Source of the DNA: Roseomonas aerilata DSM 19363
GTDB lineage: Bacteria; Pseudomonadota; Alphaproteobacteria; Acetobacterales; Acetobacteraceae
DNA length: 64,000 nucleotides
Direction: 5' to 3'
Assembly: GCF_000711725.1 (NCBI RefSeq)
Contig: NZ_JONP01000017.1
Span: 1 to 64,000 of the forward strand
How positions within the stretch are numbered: position 1 is the stretch's first letter; the number at the start of each line of letters is the position of its first letter. Made by a program: the position numbers and the translations under genes. Shown one piece after another: positions 43,090-51,244 of this stretch. The notes beneath the pieces are model-generated. The model made no database searches. It saw nothing but the letters and a program-made list of their open reading frames with translations, and was not told where the DNA came from.

Positions 43090-46000
43090 TCAGCTCCCCA
43101 GCCGATGTAGGCGCATCACCTCATTGCCGCGCGGGTCGATCACCTTCACCGCCACGCAGGCATGCTCCCCTTTCGGAAAGGGTAGGCTGACTGTGCCGGA
43201 GAGAGCGACAAAGGTTTCCTCATCCACGATGCCCTTAAGCGCTGCGCTCAGCTTTGACCAAGCATTCTTATCCGGAAAGAAGGCCTGGGTGATGCAGAAG
43301 CTGCGGCCGTCATAATCGCTGTCCACGAACCAGGCAGCCACCTTGTCGGCGCGGCTTGGCGTGACTGTGTTGGAGACGGGATCGTAGATATCCACACCCT
43401 CCATCACCACGCGCCATTCGTCCTTGCCGACCGACTCTAACGTCGAGCGCGGCTTGCCGAAGACGGTGAAGAGCTGCGCGGCTGGCGCATCCTTCAGCAG
43501 GCCAGCCATACCCGGATTTACGTCAGGCCGGATGTTCGCCATGTGAACGCGGAGCTCGGGGTGCTCGGCTTCCTCAATCGCCGCCTGCGCAGCGCCGTCG
43601 AAGGCGAAGCCGGCAATGACCAACTCGTCATAGCCGCGGCGGGACGTGGCGCGAATCAGTTGCTCAACCTGCTTGGCAGTGACCGGCCCGTACTGAGGCC
43701 CGAAGGCGATGGCGACCGTGGCGCGCCCTTCGGGGTCCGCGTCCGTGTCGCCTTCCAGTACCCACCGCCCTTCAGCGTGAATGGCCTGCGAGCGGGTGCC
43801 CAGCGGTTCAAGGCGGGAGAACTTCATCACGCGGTTGTCGAGGAAGCGCACTCCGTCCATTTTCAGTAGGCGTAGCATCTGGTCAAGATAAGCTTCCGCG
43901 TTCTGGGGCTCCGCCGCTGCACGCTCTGCGGCATCGCCGGCGAACGTTTCATCAAGGGTTTCCGGCGCGCCGTCGATCGGGCTTTCGTGCGCGGCCTCGT
44001 CGAGGCTAGTTTCGGCGGGCTGCACGGCTTCCACCGTGAATGGGCCGGAGACCCGCGTGATGCCTCGGATCGCTTCGGGTTCCGTAAGCAAATCGACCGG
44101 CTTTGCCGCGGCAGCAACCGCGCGGTCGACATCGTCCTGTTTGGCACGCCAAGCGGCGCGGTACGCGGCGATGGCTGCGACCATTGGGGTAGGATAGTCG
44201 GAGTCAGAGTCGAATGGTACCGTCCAGTGGCGGAACCGCTCGGATGCCTTCGGTAAATTCCAGCGGCGCCGATCCGCTTCGGTGACTGACCGCTTGCCAG
44301 AGGTTTTCTGTTTTGCCGCGAGCTTACCCAGTAATGCTATGCGCAGCGTATCAGTAACCGCGCGCGCCGCATCGTCTAAGGAGAGGAGGAGATCGTCCAG
44401 GACTGGATCGTGCTTCGTGAAGATCGGATCGAGCGCCGCGTTTTGAGCAATTGATTCCAACGTAACGTGCCGGACGGTTTTGCAGACAAATCCCCCCGCA
44501 ACGCCCTTCGCGTCGTCCTTCAATCGATAGTAGGGATAATCGCATTTCGTCATCAAACGCTGTCGGGTGATGGCGATGGCAACCCGCGATGTATCAATTG
44601 TGATCCAACGGCGCCCCCATTCTTCTGCAACAAACGCGGTTGTGCCAGAGCCACATGTCGGGTCGAGCACCAAGTCGCCCGCTTTCGTCGTCATCAGCAG
44701 GCAGCGTTCAATGACGACATGATTCGTCTGTACGACATAGACGGGGTCCTTGGGCCCACCCAGACCTGTCCACAGATTGGTGAGCTTTCTCGCGCCAAGA
44801 TCGGAACGATATGACTTTATCCGGAGTTGGTTTTTGCCGATCCAAAGTCGATTTGCGCCGGCGAGGCGATCCATACCCGAGAGCTGGGACTCTCCGACCG
44901 GACGTGCAGTCGTTTTCCAGCAGTTACCTTCGCCAGGATTGAACGTGCGGCCGTTAAACTCAAATGGAAGCGACTGGTTGGCGCGGTCGCCTCCGCTAGT
45001 AAGCGGGTTCGGGACGAATTCGCGGGCGTCGACTGGCAGCTCTTCTGGTCGCGGCTGCTCCGCGCCGCTCGGAAGTTCAATCCAATCGTACTCTTCGCCA
45101 TCCTCGGCCTTCGGTTCGAGCACGGGGTAATAAGCTGCGCGATCGCGATCGCGCGCATACCAGAAAAGATGATCATTGATGGGCGGGAGGAAGTCACCCT
45201 TCTGGCTACCCTTTTTTTGCACGACGATCGAAGCGATATGGTTCCGACTGCCAAATACTTCGTCGAGCATTGAGCGAATTAGGTGGGCGTTGTCGTCGCC
45301 GATCTGCAGAAAAAGACTTCCGGTGGGCGTGAGGAGCGCTCGCGCAGCGACAAGGCGCTGCCGTAAGTATTCGAGATAGGAGTGAACGCCAAGTTGCCAT
45401 GTGTCGCGATAGGCCCGAATCATTTCAGGTTCGCGTGAAAGGTGGGCAGCGTTGTCGTTAACTTGCTCGCGCTTCGTGGTCGGCTGCCAGTTCGAACCGA
45501 ACCGGATGCCATAAGGTGGGTCCAGATAAATCATCTGGACCTTGCCGGCGAGATTCTCGCGATGTGTTAAGCTCGCCATCACCTGTAGGCTGTCGCCCAG
45601 GATTAACCGGTTCGACCAGTCTACATCGTGCTGGTAGAACTTCACTGCCTTTGCGTACGAAAGCGCAGGGTCAGCGAAAAGATCTCGCGTCACGTCCTGG
45701 CGAGCAGCGGCGCGCAGGATTGCCTGGGTGCTGACACGCTCATGAATATGTAGCGCGACCGGATCTACGGCAAAGCCCAGCTTCTCTCGCTTGCCCGCCC
45801 ATTCCAACCAGGGTTCATGCCGTCGCAAAGCTTCAGCAAGAGCGGCTACCTCGTCCCTGGTCAGCGTTTCCCGCGTCGCCTTTTCCAGGAGATCTTGTAG
45901 GGCGTCCGCTTGACCGCTGGCATCGAACCGCAATGTTGGATCGAGGCGGGGAGAGTAGTCGTAAGAAATGCGTGGTGAAGCTGGACTGCGTCCCTCCGCG

Positions 46001-46110
46001 GCAAGGGCGGCCGGCGGGTTGTTAGAACGCTTGGCAGTCGGATGGCGGTAGTCATCGATCGGAAACTGGTCGTGCCGAGTCACTGAGCTGCGTCTCTTCG
46101 GTGCTGCCAT
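43090..46110 (-). CDS. type III-like DNA methyltransferase Mod subunit
   Basis: 1,006 aa from the ATG at 46110 (AGAGG 11 bases upstream); the open frame runs to 46170. It is a beta-class amino-methylase: IYLDPPYGIRFG (about 195-205) precedes LVLDPTCGSGTTAFVAEEWG. The long C-terminal half (after about 600) holds no recognised domain; it includes VHMANIRPDVNPGMAGLLKD and IDPRGNEVMRLHRL and probably contacts Res or reads the target. It methylates adenine in the recognition sequence and guides Res. First gene of the two-gene operon; the target is unknown. Confidence 0.88.
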   Translation of the reverse strand: MAAPKRRSSVTRHDQFPIDDYRHPTAKRSNNPPAALAAEGRSPASPRISYDYSPRLDPTLRFDASGQADALQDLLEKATRETLTRDEVAALAEALRRHEPWLEWAGKREKLGFAVDPVALHIHERVSTQAILRAAARQDVTRDLFADPALSYAKAVKFYQHDVDWSNRLILGDSLQVMASLTHRENLAGKVQMIYLDPPYGIRFGSNWQPTTKREQVNDNAAHLSREPEMIRAYRDTWQLGVHSYLEYLRQRLVAARALLTPTGSLFLQIGDDNAHLIRSMLDEVFGSRNHIASIVVQKKGSQKGDFLPPINDHLFWYARDRDRAAYYPVLEPKAEDGEEYDWIELPSGAEQPRPEELPVDAREFVPNPLTSGGDRANQSLPFEFNGRTFNPGEGNCWKTTARPVGESQLSGMDRLAGANRLWIGKNQLRIKSYRSDLGARKLTNLWTGLGGPKDPVYVVQTNHVVIERCLLMTTKAGDLVLDPTCGSGTTAFVAEEWGRRWITIDTSRVAIAITRQRLMTKCDYPYYRLKDDAKGVAGGFVCKTVRHVTLESIAQNAALDPIFTKHDPVLDDLLLSLDDAARAVTDTLRIALLGKLAAKQKTSGKRSVTEADRRRWNLPKASERFRHWTVPFDSDSDYPTPMVAAIAAYRAAWRAKQDDVDRAVAAAAKPVDLLTEPEAIRGITRVSGPFTVEAVQPAETSLDEAAHESPIDGAPETLDETFAGDAAERAAAEPQNAEAYLDQMLRLLKMDGVRFLDNRVMKFSRLEPLGTRSQAIHAEGRWVLEGDTDADPEGRATVAIAFGPQYGPVTAKQVEQLIRATSRRGYDELVIAGFAFDGAAQAAIEEAEHPELRVHMANIRPDVNPGMAGLLKDAPAAQLFTVFGKPRSTLESVGKDEWRVVMEGVDIYDPVSNTVTPSRADKVAAWFVDSDYDGRSFCITQAFFPDKNAWSKLSAALKGIVDEETFVALSGTVSLPFPKGEHACVAVKVIDPRGNEVMRLHRLGS

Positions 46111-46235
46111 TCGCGTACTGCCTCTGATGCATCTCTGCGCAGGGCGAGACGGTACCGCATTTTCTCTCATCTCGGGAGTGGTGCTCTTCGGGCATCGCGT
46201 AAGCTCCGCGGCATGCGCCGTCCACCAGCTAGATC

Positions 46236-46617
46236 CTAGGGTCCGTTGACATCCAGGATTCCTGTCGCCGCCAAGCTGTGCTTCAACCTTGCCTTTGGGA
46301 GGTGGCGGCAGGATGGATCAGGACCGGTCTGGGGTGCGCGATGCGGTTTGGGAGAAGGCTGGACCGCTCTTGTTCGGCAAGACATCGGATAGTGTCGTGT
46401 GTCTGGTGGTGAGACATCCTTGGCAGCTTCAGCGATGAGGCGTGCGGGGGCGACATCGTCGGGTCCGGCGCGTACCTCGGGCTGGTCGGACTTGGCACGG
46501 GCGAGCTTTCGTCGTGCTCCGAGGCGCTCCTTAACGACTTGGTCGGGTGTCTTGCCGTCGAGCCCGCGCTGACGGCGAGCGTTGTAGGTGGCGTTGACGC
46601 CGCGAAGCAACTGCTCA
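46236..46617 (-). pseudogene. C-terminal part of a split IS481 transposase
   Basis: Reverse frame: AELEQLLRGVNATYNARRQR, GLDGKTPDQVVKERLGARRK, then ARLIAEAAKDVSPPD, the standard end of IS481 transposases. The first half of the same gene lies at 50498-51244. The transposon at 46626-50489 separates the two halves, which share the target duplication. Together they make one near-complete, but also frameshifted, transposase. Confidence 0.85.
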
Positions 46618-46625
46618 AGTTCGGC
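46618..46625. repeat. target-site duplication, left copy
   Basis: AGTTCGGC, identical to 50490-50497. Removing the transposon and one copy rejoins the IS481 sequence. Confidence 0.9.
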
Positions 46626-46641
46626 GGTAGTGTCTCAGTTT
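46626..46641 (+). repeat. left terminal inverted repeat of the transposon
   Basis: GGTAGTGTCTCAGTTT; it pairs with 50474-50489 at 15 of 16 positions. Confidence 0.9.
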
Positions 46642-46702
46642 AAAATTGGCCCCTGACAGGCCGCTCCCCTCATCGGCCTCGTCATGCCGCCTGCACGTTC
46701 TA

Positions 46703-46722
46703 TATGCTTGGCGGCAAGCAAC
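46703..46722. promoter_or_regulatory. palindromic operator candidate before the first cargo gene
   Basis: TATGCTTGGCGGCAAGCAAC, 17 of 20 bases identical to the perfect palindrome at 48911-48930. It ends 11 bases before the ATG at 46734, overlapping the space just upstream of the ribosome site, and its half-sites (ATGCTTG/CAAGCA) are intact. Likely bound by one regulator, perhaps the XRE-ImmA protein of the same element. Confidence 0.65.
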
Positions 46723-46733
46723 GAGGCACGCAC

Positions 46734-46928
46734 ATGCTTTTCCGAATTGTTCGAGCGTCTTCAGTTGGGGTCGTTGCCGGCGGGAGCACGTTTACTGCGT
46801 CCGAGGCGCTGGATGAGCTTCGTCGTTCCTCTGGAGGGGTGCTCGACGTTAAGGCGCAAGAGGTAGGAAGTGGCGAGATCTACGACGTTCGGGCTCTGGA
46901 GCGGCTTATCGGCAAGATGGGGAAGTAG
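46734..46928 (+). CDS. 64-aa cargo protein, unknown
   Basis: Begins MLFRIVRASSVGVVAGGSTF and ends YDVRALERLIGKMGK. The ATG at 46734 has GAGG 7 bases upstream; a longer frame to 46704 would run through the palindrome and is less likely. No family recognised; the length and compact fold-like pattern fit an antitoxin or a small regulator, but nothing proves it. It is followed after two bases by the 76-aa gene, so the two form an operon under the palindrome. Confidence 0.6.
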   Translation: MLFRIVRASSVGVVAGGSTFTASEALDELRRSSGGVLDVKAQEVGSGEIYDVRALERLIGKMGK

Positions 46929-46930
46929 CC

Positions 46931-47161
46931 ATGCCCAAAGGTCCCCGAGGAGAGAAGCGTCCCGCCGACCTGATCGGCAACGCCGTGGCGGTCATGCGGA
47001 TCGCCACCGGCGAGGTTGAGGAAAACCCGCCCCCGCTCAGCCCCGCCGCCGAGCTGGGGCGGAAGGGCGGCGAGGCGCGGGCCAAGGCCATGACGCCGGA
47101 GCGACGAGCGGAGATCGCCAGGAAGGCGGCGGCGAAGCGGTGGGCGGCGCCCCAGGAATAA
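46931..47161 (+). CDS. 76-aa basic KGG-type protein
   Basis: The C-terminal half reads ELGRKGGEARAKAMTPERRA followed by EIARKAAAKRW. This pattern is common in small basic proteins of Alphaproteobacteria and resembles the KGG stress-protein motif. The N-terminus (MPKGPRGEKRPADLIGNAVA) is also basic and may contact nucleic acid. It is coupled to the 64-aa gene. Its last codons overlap the 12-bp tandem repeat that precedes the next gene. Function unknown. Confidence 0.65.
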   Translation: MPKGPRGEKRPADLIGNAVAVMRIATGEVEENPPPLSPAAELGRKGGEARAKAMTPERRAEIARKAAAKRWAAPQE

Positions 47162-47178
47162 TTTTCGGAATAATTTTC
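47155..47178 (+). repeat. 12-bp tandem repeat in the promoter of the 181-aa gene
   Basis: GGAATAATTTTC occurs twice in a row without a gap, within an AT-rich stretch of otherwise GC-rich DNA, about 62 bp before the GTG at 47241. It probably forms part of the promoter or an activator site. Confidence 0.75.
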
Positions 47179-47240
47179 TTCTTTTTGGTCGTTCGTCGGC
47201 GTATCCTCAGCGGGAGCAGACAGGCTCTTGGAGGCTCGCC

Positions 47241-47786
47241 GTGGAAACTGATATCGATGTCGTCATGGGAACGCTGTCTCCCTATCTGGATCGGCTGGAC
47301 GCGATCCTTCGGCATGGTCACTCCGTATACGAAACCTACTCGCCAGAAATTACCCTCGACCACGACGCTAGTACGCAGGCGCATTGCACCAACCGGCATG
47401 CGCTCGCTGAAGCGCATCGGGTCCTGGACGGCCTTCCGAACATTCGGCACATCGAGCTAAGGGGTCAAAATCTCTGGCTGATCGAAACAGCCAACACCGT
47501 TTTGCGCTTCAAGAAAACGGATGAGGACGGCGTTTCGTCAAACTACCCAACGTCGCAAGCGCAGGCATTCGATTTGGGCGACGAAATTCCCGGCCTGCCG
47601 CAGCAGCCAACTCGTGTCACTGCCGGGTATTTGCTTGACGCGACCGGTTTGGGTTATATGCGTTCGCAGATATCGCTTCCCACAAACCGCGGCGCCATGT
47701 GGTGCGCTGCCATCATACCGGTTGCGACCCGCGAAGCTGACGAGGCGGCTTGGTACGAGGTCACCCGGCAAAGTCGAATGTTGTAG
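47241..47786 (+). CDS. 181-aa protein paired with XRE-ImmA, unknown
   Basis: Starts at a GTG with GGAGG 6 bases upstream. No membrane segment or signal. It contains DGLPNIRHIELRGQNLWLIE, VLRFKKTDEDGVSSNYPTSQ and AGYLLDATGLGYMRSQISLP, and it has the look of a small beta-rich globular protein. I recognise no family. It ends three bases before the XRE-ImmA gene, so both are translated from one message. In toxin-antitoxin pairs of the COG2856 type, an unknown protein of this size is often the partner; that role here is inference. Confidence 0.65.
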   Translation: METDIDVVMGTLSPYLDRLDAILRHGHSVYETYSPEITLDHDASTQAHCTNRHALAEAHRVLDGLPNIRHIELRGQNLWLIETANTVLRFKKTDEDGVSSNYPTSQAQAFDLGDEIPGLPQQPTRVTAGYLLDATGLGYMRSQISLPTNRGAMWCAAIIPVATREADEAAWYEVTRQSRML

Positions 47787-47789
47787 AAG

Positions 47790-48905
47790 ATGAAAGCGGT
47801 AGAGCAGTTTAACCGCCACATGATGGCCCTTGCGCGGGATTCGCGCGGACTAACTCAGTCCGCGCTTGCGCATAGTATGAATGTGGCACAAGGCACCATT
47901 TCCAAATTTGAAGCGGGCGTGAATGATCCGCCGCGAGAGTTCATCGAAGATCTGGCGGGTGTGCTGAAATACCGGCCCGAGTTTTTCTATGAGACGGGCC
48001 GGCCGTATGGAATGCCTCCGTTCCACTATCGGCGGCGGAAGAAGCTTGGTCAAAAGCCTCTAGATAGGATGATCGCCGAAATGAACATTCGGCGAATTCA
48101 GCTGCGCATCCTGTTGCGATCCTATGACGGTAGGACAAACGGCTTCATCCCGGAAATCGACCGAGATGAATACCAAGGTTCCACGGCGCGCGCGTTCAAC
48201 GTTGAGGATGCGGCCCGGCACCTTCGGGAGCTATGGATGCTGCCGGACGGACCAATTGATAACGTGACAGACCTGCTTGAGGAACATGGCGGCATTGTTG
48301 TGCCGTGCAACTTCGACAGTGACTTGATAGATGCCGTCAGCCAAAGAATCGACGGGTTTCCGGTGTTGTTTTTCGTGAACATGAATGCGCCCGCTGACCG
48401 TATACGCCACACTCTTTGTCATGAGCTGGCTCATATGGTTTTGCACACAACGACCTTGCTCGATGACGAGATGATGGAGGAAGAGGCTGACATCTTTGCG
48501 GGGTCTTTTCTCGTTCCAGCAAAAAGCATGCGCGCTCAATTGACCAGATTTGACCTGAGGCAGATTGCGCTTCTCAAGAAACACTGGAAAGTATCCATGT
48601 CGTCCATTGCGATGAGAGCCGACCGCCTTGGTATGATTTCTCCTCATCAGAAGAAGTCATTCTTTATGGAAATGAGCAAACTTGGATACAGAAAAGCGGA
48701 ACCGTATGAGCCGAAAAAGGAGCTGCCGCGGAAAATCAGCCGGTTGATCGATCACCATCTCAGTGTGCTGAAATATTCGCGAGAGGAATTGGCATCTGCC
48801 TTATTTATCAATCTACCTGAGTTTGACCGGATGTACGGGCCGGAGATGCTTGGGGCGTCGGAGGCCGCTGCACCTCAACGGCCAACGCTGCGTCTCGTAG
48901 AGTGA
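47790..48905 (+). CDS. XRE-HTH/ImmA-IrrE metallopeptidase fusion
   Basis: 371 aa. Residues 8-65 are a Cro/C1-type HTH (LTQSALAHSMNVAQGTISKF, EAGVNDPPREFIEDLAGVLK). Residues 165-290 are an ImmA/IrrE-type zinc peptidase with HELAH at 211-215 and a downstream Glu region (MMEEEADIFAGSFLVP). Such proteins repress a nearby promoter and are inactivated or cleave a partner after a signal such as DNA damage. It is directly downstream of the 181-aa gene in one operon and could bind the two palindromes in this transposon. No frame damage. Confidence 0.88.
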   Translation: MKAVEQFNRHMMALARDSRGLTQSALAHSMNVAQGTISKFEAGVNDPPREFIEDLAGVLKYRPEFFYETGRPYGMPPFHYRRRKKLGQKPLDRMIAEMNIRRIQLRILLRSYDGRTNGFIPEIDRDEYQGSTARAFNVEDAARHLRELWMLPDGPIDNVTDLLEEHGGIVVPCNFDSDLIDAVSQRIDGFPVLFFVNMNAPADRIRHTLCHELAHMVLHTTTLLDDEMMEEEADIFAGSFLVPAKSMRAQLTRFDLRQIALLKKHWKVSMSSIAMRADRLGMISPHQKKSFFMEMSKLGYRKAEPYEPKKELPRKISRLIDHHLSVLKYSREELASALFINLPEFDRMYGPEMLGASEAAAPQRPTLRLVE

Positions 48906-48910
48906 ACATT

Positions 48911-48930
48911 TATGCTTGCCGGCAAGCATA
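48911..48930. promoter_or_regulatory. perfect 20-bp palindrome before the transposase gene
   Basis: TATGCTTGCCGGCAAGCATA reads the same on both strands. It ends 12 bases before the transposase ATG at 48943 and leaves AGGA for the ribosome just beyond it. A near copy is at 46703-46722 with the same spacing to its gene. A repressor bound here would block transposase expression. Confidence 0.75.
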
Positions 48931-48942
48931 GGATGCAGCATC

Positions 48943-49830
48943 ATGACCGGCATGAACAAGCTCCCCCTCGCCAAGCGCGTCCAGGCTCTCTCGATGCTTT
49001 GCGAGGGTTCCTCGATGCGTTCGGTGTCGCGGGTGGTGGGCCTGTCTATCAACACAGTGGCGAAGCTGCTGGTGGACGCCGGAGAGGCATGCGCGGCGCA
49101 CCATGACGAGGCGGTGCGGGGCGTGAAGGCTAAGCGCGTCCAGTGCGACGAGATTTGGTCCTTCACCTATGCCAAGGCGAAGAACGTCCCCACTGCCAAA
49201 GCTGCGCCGGACGCGGCGGGCGACACTTGGACGTGGACCGCCCTCGATGCCGACAGCAAGCTCATCATCTCCTACCTCATCGGTGGACGTGATGCGGGTT
49301 ATGCGCAGGTCTTCATGCAGGACGTGGCGGATCGTCTCGCCGATCGCGTGCAGCTCACCACCGACGGGCTCCGCGCCTACCTCGATGCGACCGAGGCAGC
49401 CTTTGGCGGCGACGTGGACTACGCGCAGCTCATCAAGCTTTATGGCGACCTGCCTGAGAGCGCCAAGGGCCGCTACAGCCCGGCCGAGTGCACCGGCATC
49501 CGCAAGCTCACGATTGAGGGCCGACCTGACGCCAAGCACGTCTCTACGTCCTACGTAGAGCGCCAGAACCTCACCATGCGCATGCAGATGCGCCGGTTCA
49601 CGCGGCTGACCAACGGGTTCAGCAAGAAGGCGTTGAACCACGCTCACATGGTGGCGCTCTACACTTGCTGGTACAATTTCGTGCGCATTCACAAGACGCT
49701 GCGCTGCACGCCCGCCATGGCCGCCGGCCTTACGGATCGGCTGTGGAGCATGGAGGACGTGGTGGCGCTCCTCCAGACGAGAGAAGCGGCCCCGACCAAG
49801 CGGGGCTCGTACAAAAAGAAGACTGCTTAG
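48943..49830 (+). CDS. DDE transposase of the cargo transposon (IS1/IS1595-like)
   Basis: 295 aa from the ATG at 48943 with AGGA 9 bases upstream; the TTG at 48916 lies inside the palindrome and is unlikely. N-terminal HTH: MNKLPLAKRVQALSMLCEGS, then SMRSVSRVVGLSINTVAKLL. The core has QCDEIWSFTYAK (first Asp), LTTDGLRAYLDATE (second Asp) and the end region FSKKALNHAHMVALYTCWYN with the following NFVRIHKTLRC. The frame is intact, so the element may still move. The family assignment is by recognition of this pattern plus the 8-bp duplication. Confidence 0.85.
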   Translation: MTGMNKLPLAKRVQALSMLCEGSSMRSVSRVVGLSINTVAKLLVDAGEACAAHHDEAVRGVKAKRVQCDEIWSFTYAKAKNVPTAKAAPDAAGDTWTWTALDADSKLIISYLIGGRDAGYAQVFMQDVADRLADRVQLTTDGLRAYLDATEAAFGGDVDYAQLIKLYGDLPESAKGRYSPAECTGIRKLTIEGRPDAKHVSTSYVERQNLTMRMQMRRFTRLTNGFSKKALNHAHMVALYTCWYNFVRIHKTLRCTPAMAAGLTDRLWSMEDVVALLQTREAAPTKRGSYKKKTA

Positions 49831-49847
49831 CTAGAGAGGAGCGTCCG

Positions 49848-50480
49848 TTGAGGCATATTTTCTTTGATAATTCGAATATATACGGTGGATCGCGACGAGC
49901 CGCCGAAACCATAGAACCCAATGCGCCTTGGATTGCAGTCCGCATCTATTACCGTAACTTGTTTCGCCTTATTGAGGGTCAGGGTGATGTCAAAACGCGA
50001 GTTCTTAGTGGTTCAGTGCCACCCGAGAATGAATTGCTGTGGCAGACTGCACGCGACCTCGGATATAACACCGACTTACTGCGCAAGGTCGAACGCGATA
50101 ACGGCAGGCTTGGCGAGCAGGGTGTTGACGAGATGCTGCACCTCAAGATCGCAAATACCATCCTGGACTACCCCGCACCCTAAACACTGGTGATCGCCAG
50201 CGGCGACGGTAAAGTGTCGGATTACAATACTAGCTTTACGGAGCAGGCTGCTCGGCCTCTCAAACATGGATGGTCGGTGGAAGTCTGGTCCTGGCATGAA
50301 CAGCTGACAGCAAGATACGCTCCTCTTGCCCGCCAGGCGCCGGGACGCGTTCATGTCAATTCTTTGGACCCGTACTATTGGTCAGTGACTTTCGTGAAGG
50401 GCGGGGAGCACAGGTACCAGGGCGACACATTTCATGCACAAGAACGCGTCGTCTCGGCACTGATCCAACTTTCAGACTGA
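49848..50480 (+). pseudogene. NYN-domain nuclease gene with one in-frame stop
   Basis: Starts at a TTG (49848) with GAGGAG 8 bases upstream: RHIFFDNSNIYGGSRRAAET, with the first catalytic Asp at residue 7. The frame is open to a TAA at 50181-50183, after ANTILDYPAP, then continues in the same frame as TLVIASGDGKVSDYNTSFTE to 50480. The second part carries the late acidic motif (SGDG), so the stop removes half of the active site. The full length would be 210 aa. The final TGA lies in the right terminal repeat. One base change (CAA to TAA, for example) would explain it. Confidence 0.8.
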
Positions 50481-50489
50481 GACACTACC
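50474..50489 (-). repeat. right terminal inverted repeat of the transposon
   Basis: Read inwards GGTAGTGTCTCAGTCT; it differs from the left end at one of 16 positions. Confidence 0.9.
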
Positions 50490-50497
50490 AGTTCGGC
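50490..50497. repeat. target-site duplication, right copy
   Basis: AGTTCGGC, identical to 46618-46625. Confidence 0.9.
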
Positions 50498-51244
50498 GTG
50501 CGGCCAGATGGTGATGCCGATGGCCTCACTACCCACTCGGCCGTTGAACCTCTCCACCATACCGCTCGTCTGGGGCGAGTAGGGCCTTGTGTGGCGGTAC
50601 TCGGCACCAAGTTTGGGGCAGACCTCGGCGAAAGTTAGGGTGAGGCAGCTGCCGTTATCGGTCAGCACATGAGTGAGGCGGAAGGGGAAAGCTTCTGCGG
50701 CCTCGCGCAAGAAGGCAGTGGCGCTGCGCTTTGTATCATCGTCCTTGACGGCCAGGTGAACGGAGCGGGATCGGCGATCGATGGCGACATAGAGGTAGCA
50801 TTTGTGGCGCTCGCCATAAGCGTTCTGCAGCTTATGAACGTGCTTGATGTCGATGTGGACGAAGCCGAGGTCGTATTCCCCCAAAAGGTGCCTTTACTTC
50901 GGATGGACCGGTCAGAGGTGGGAGGGCGCCCGCGGCTGAGGTCCTCCATCCTGAGAATGCGCCAGACGCTGTCGCGGTTCAGGTGCGGCAAGAAGTGATT
51001 GACGACGAAGATGAGGTAATTGAGGGGAAAGTTGGTGACCCGGCGTAGGGCGCACACCACGGCGCGCTCCTCTTCCGAGGCCTTCAAGGGCAGCTTGTGA
51101 GGCCGGGCCGAGTGGTCGAGGCAGTCCAACTGTCCTCGCTTGCGCCATTTGCGGTTGGTCTCGCTGCTTATCCCGAAGTGGAGAGCCAGGACACCCAAAG
51201 CCTTGATGGGGGAAGCGGTCTCGGTCCGGACGGCAGGGGGGCAT
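50498..51244 (-). pseudogene. N-terminal part of a split IS481 transposase
   Basis: Reverse frames: IKALGVLALHFGISSETNRK (HTH), ALRRVTNFPLNYLIFVVNHF, then a frameshift at about 50880, then GEYDLGFVHIDIKHVHKLQN (first Asp), FRLTHVLTDNGSC (second Asp) and PQTSGMVERFNGRVGSEAIG (Glu). It breaks off at PHAEL, where the transposon is inserted; the gene resumes at 46617. Because of the frameshift the IS was probably already dead, or nearly so, when it was hit. Confidence 0.85.

Larger units (their letters stand above)
46626..50489 (+). mobile_element. 3,864-bp cargo-bearing transposon, IS1/IS1595-like
   Basis: Bounded by 16-bp inverted ends (GGTAGTGTCTCAGTTT on the left; 15 of 16 bases match on the right) and an 8-bp direct duplication AGTTCGGC on each side. 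It interrupts an IS481 transposase gene. It carries six genes on one strand: 64-aa and 76-aa small proteins, a 181-aa protein, an XRE-ImmA protein, a 295-aa DDE transposase, and a NYN gene with one internal stop. Its base composition is lower in GC than its surroundings. The 8-bp duplication and GG ends fit the IS1 or IS1595 families, some of which carry passenger genes. Confidence 0.88.
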
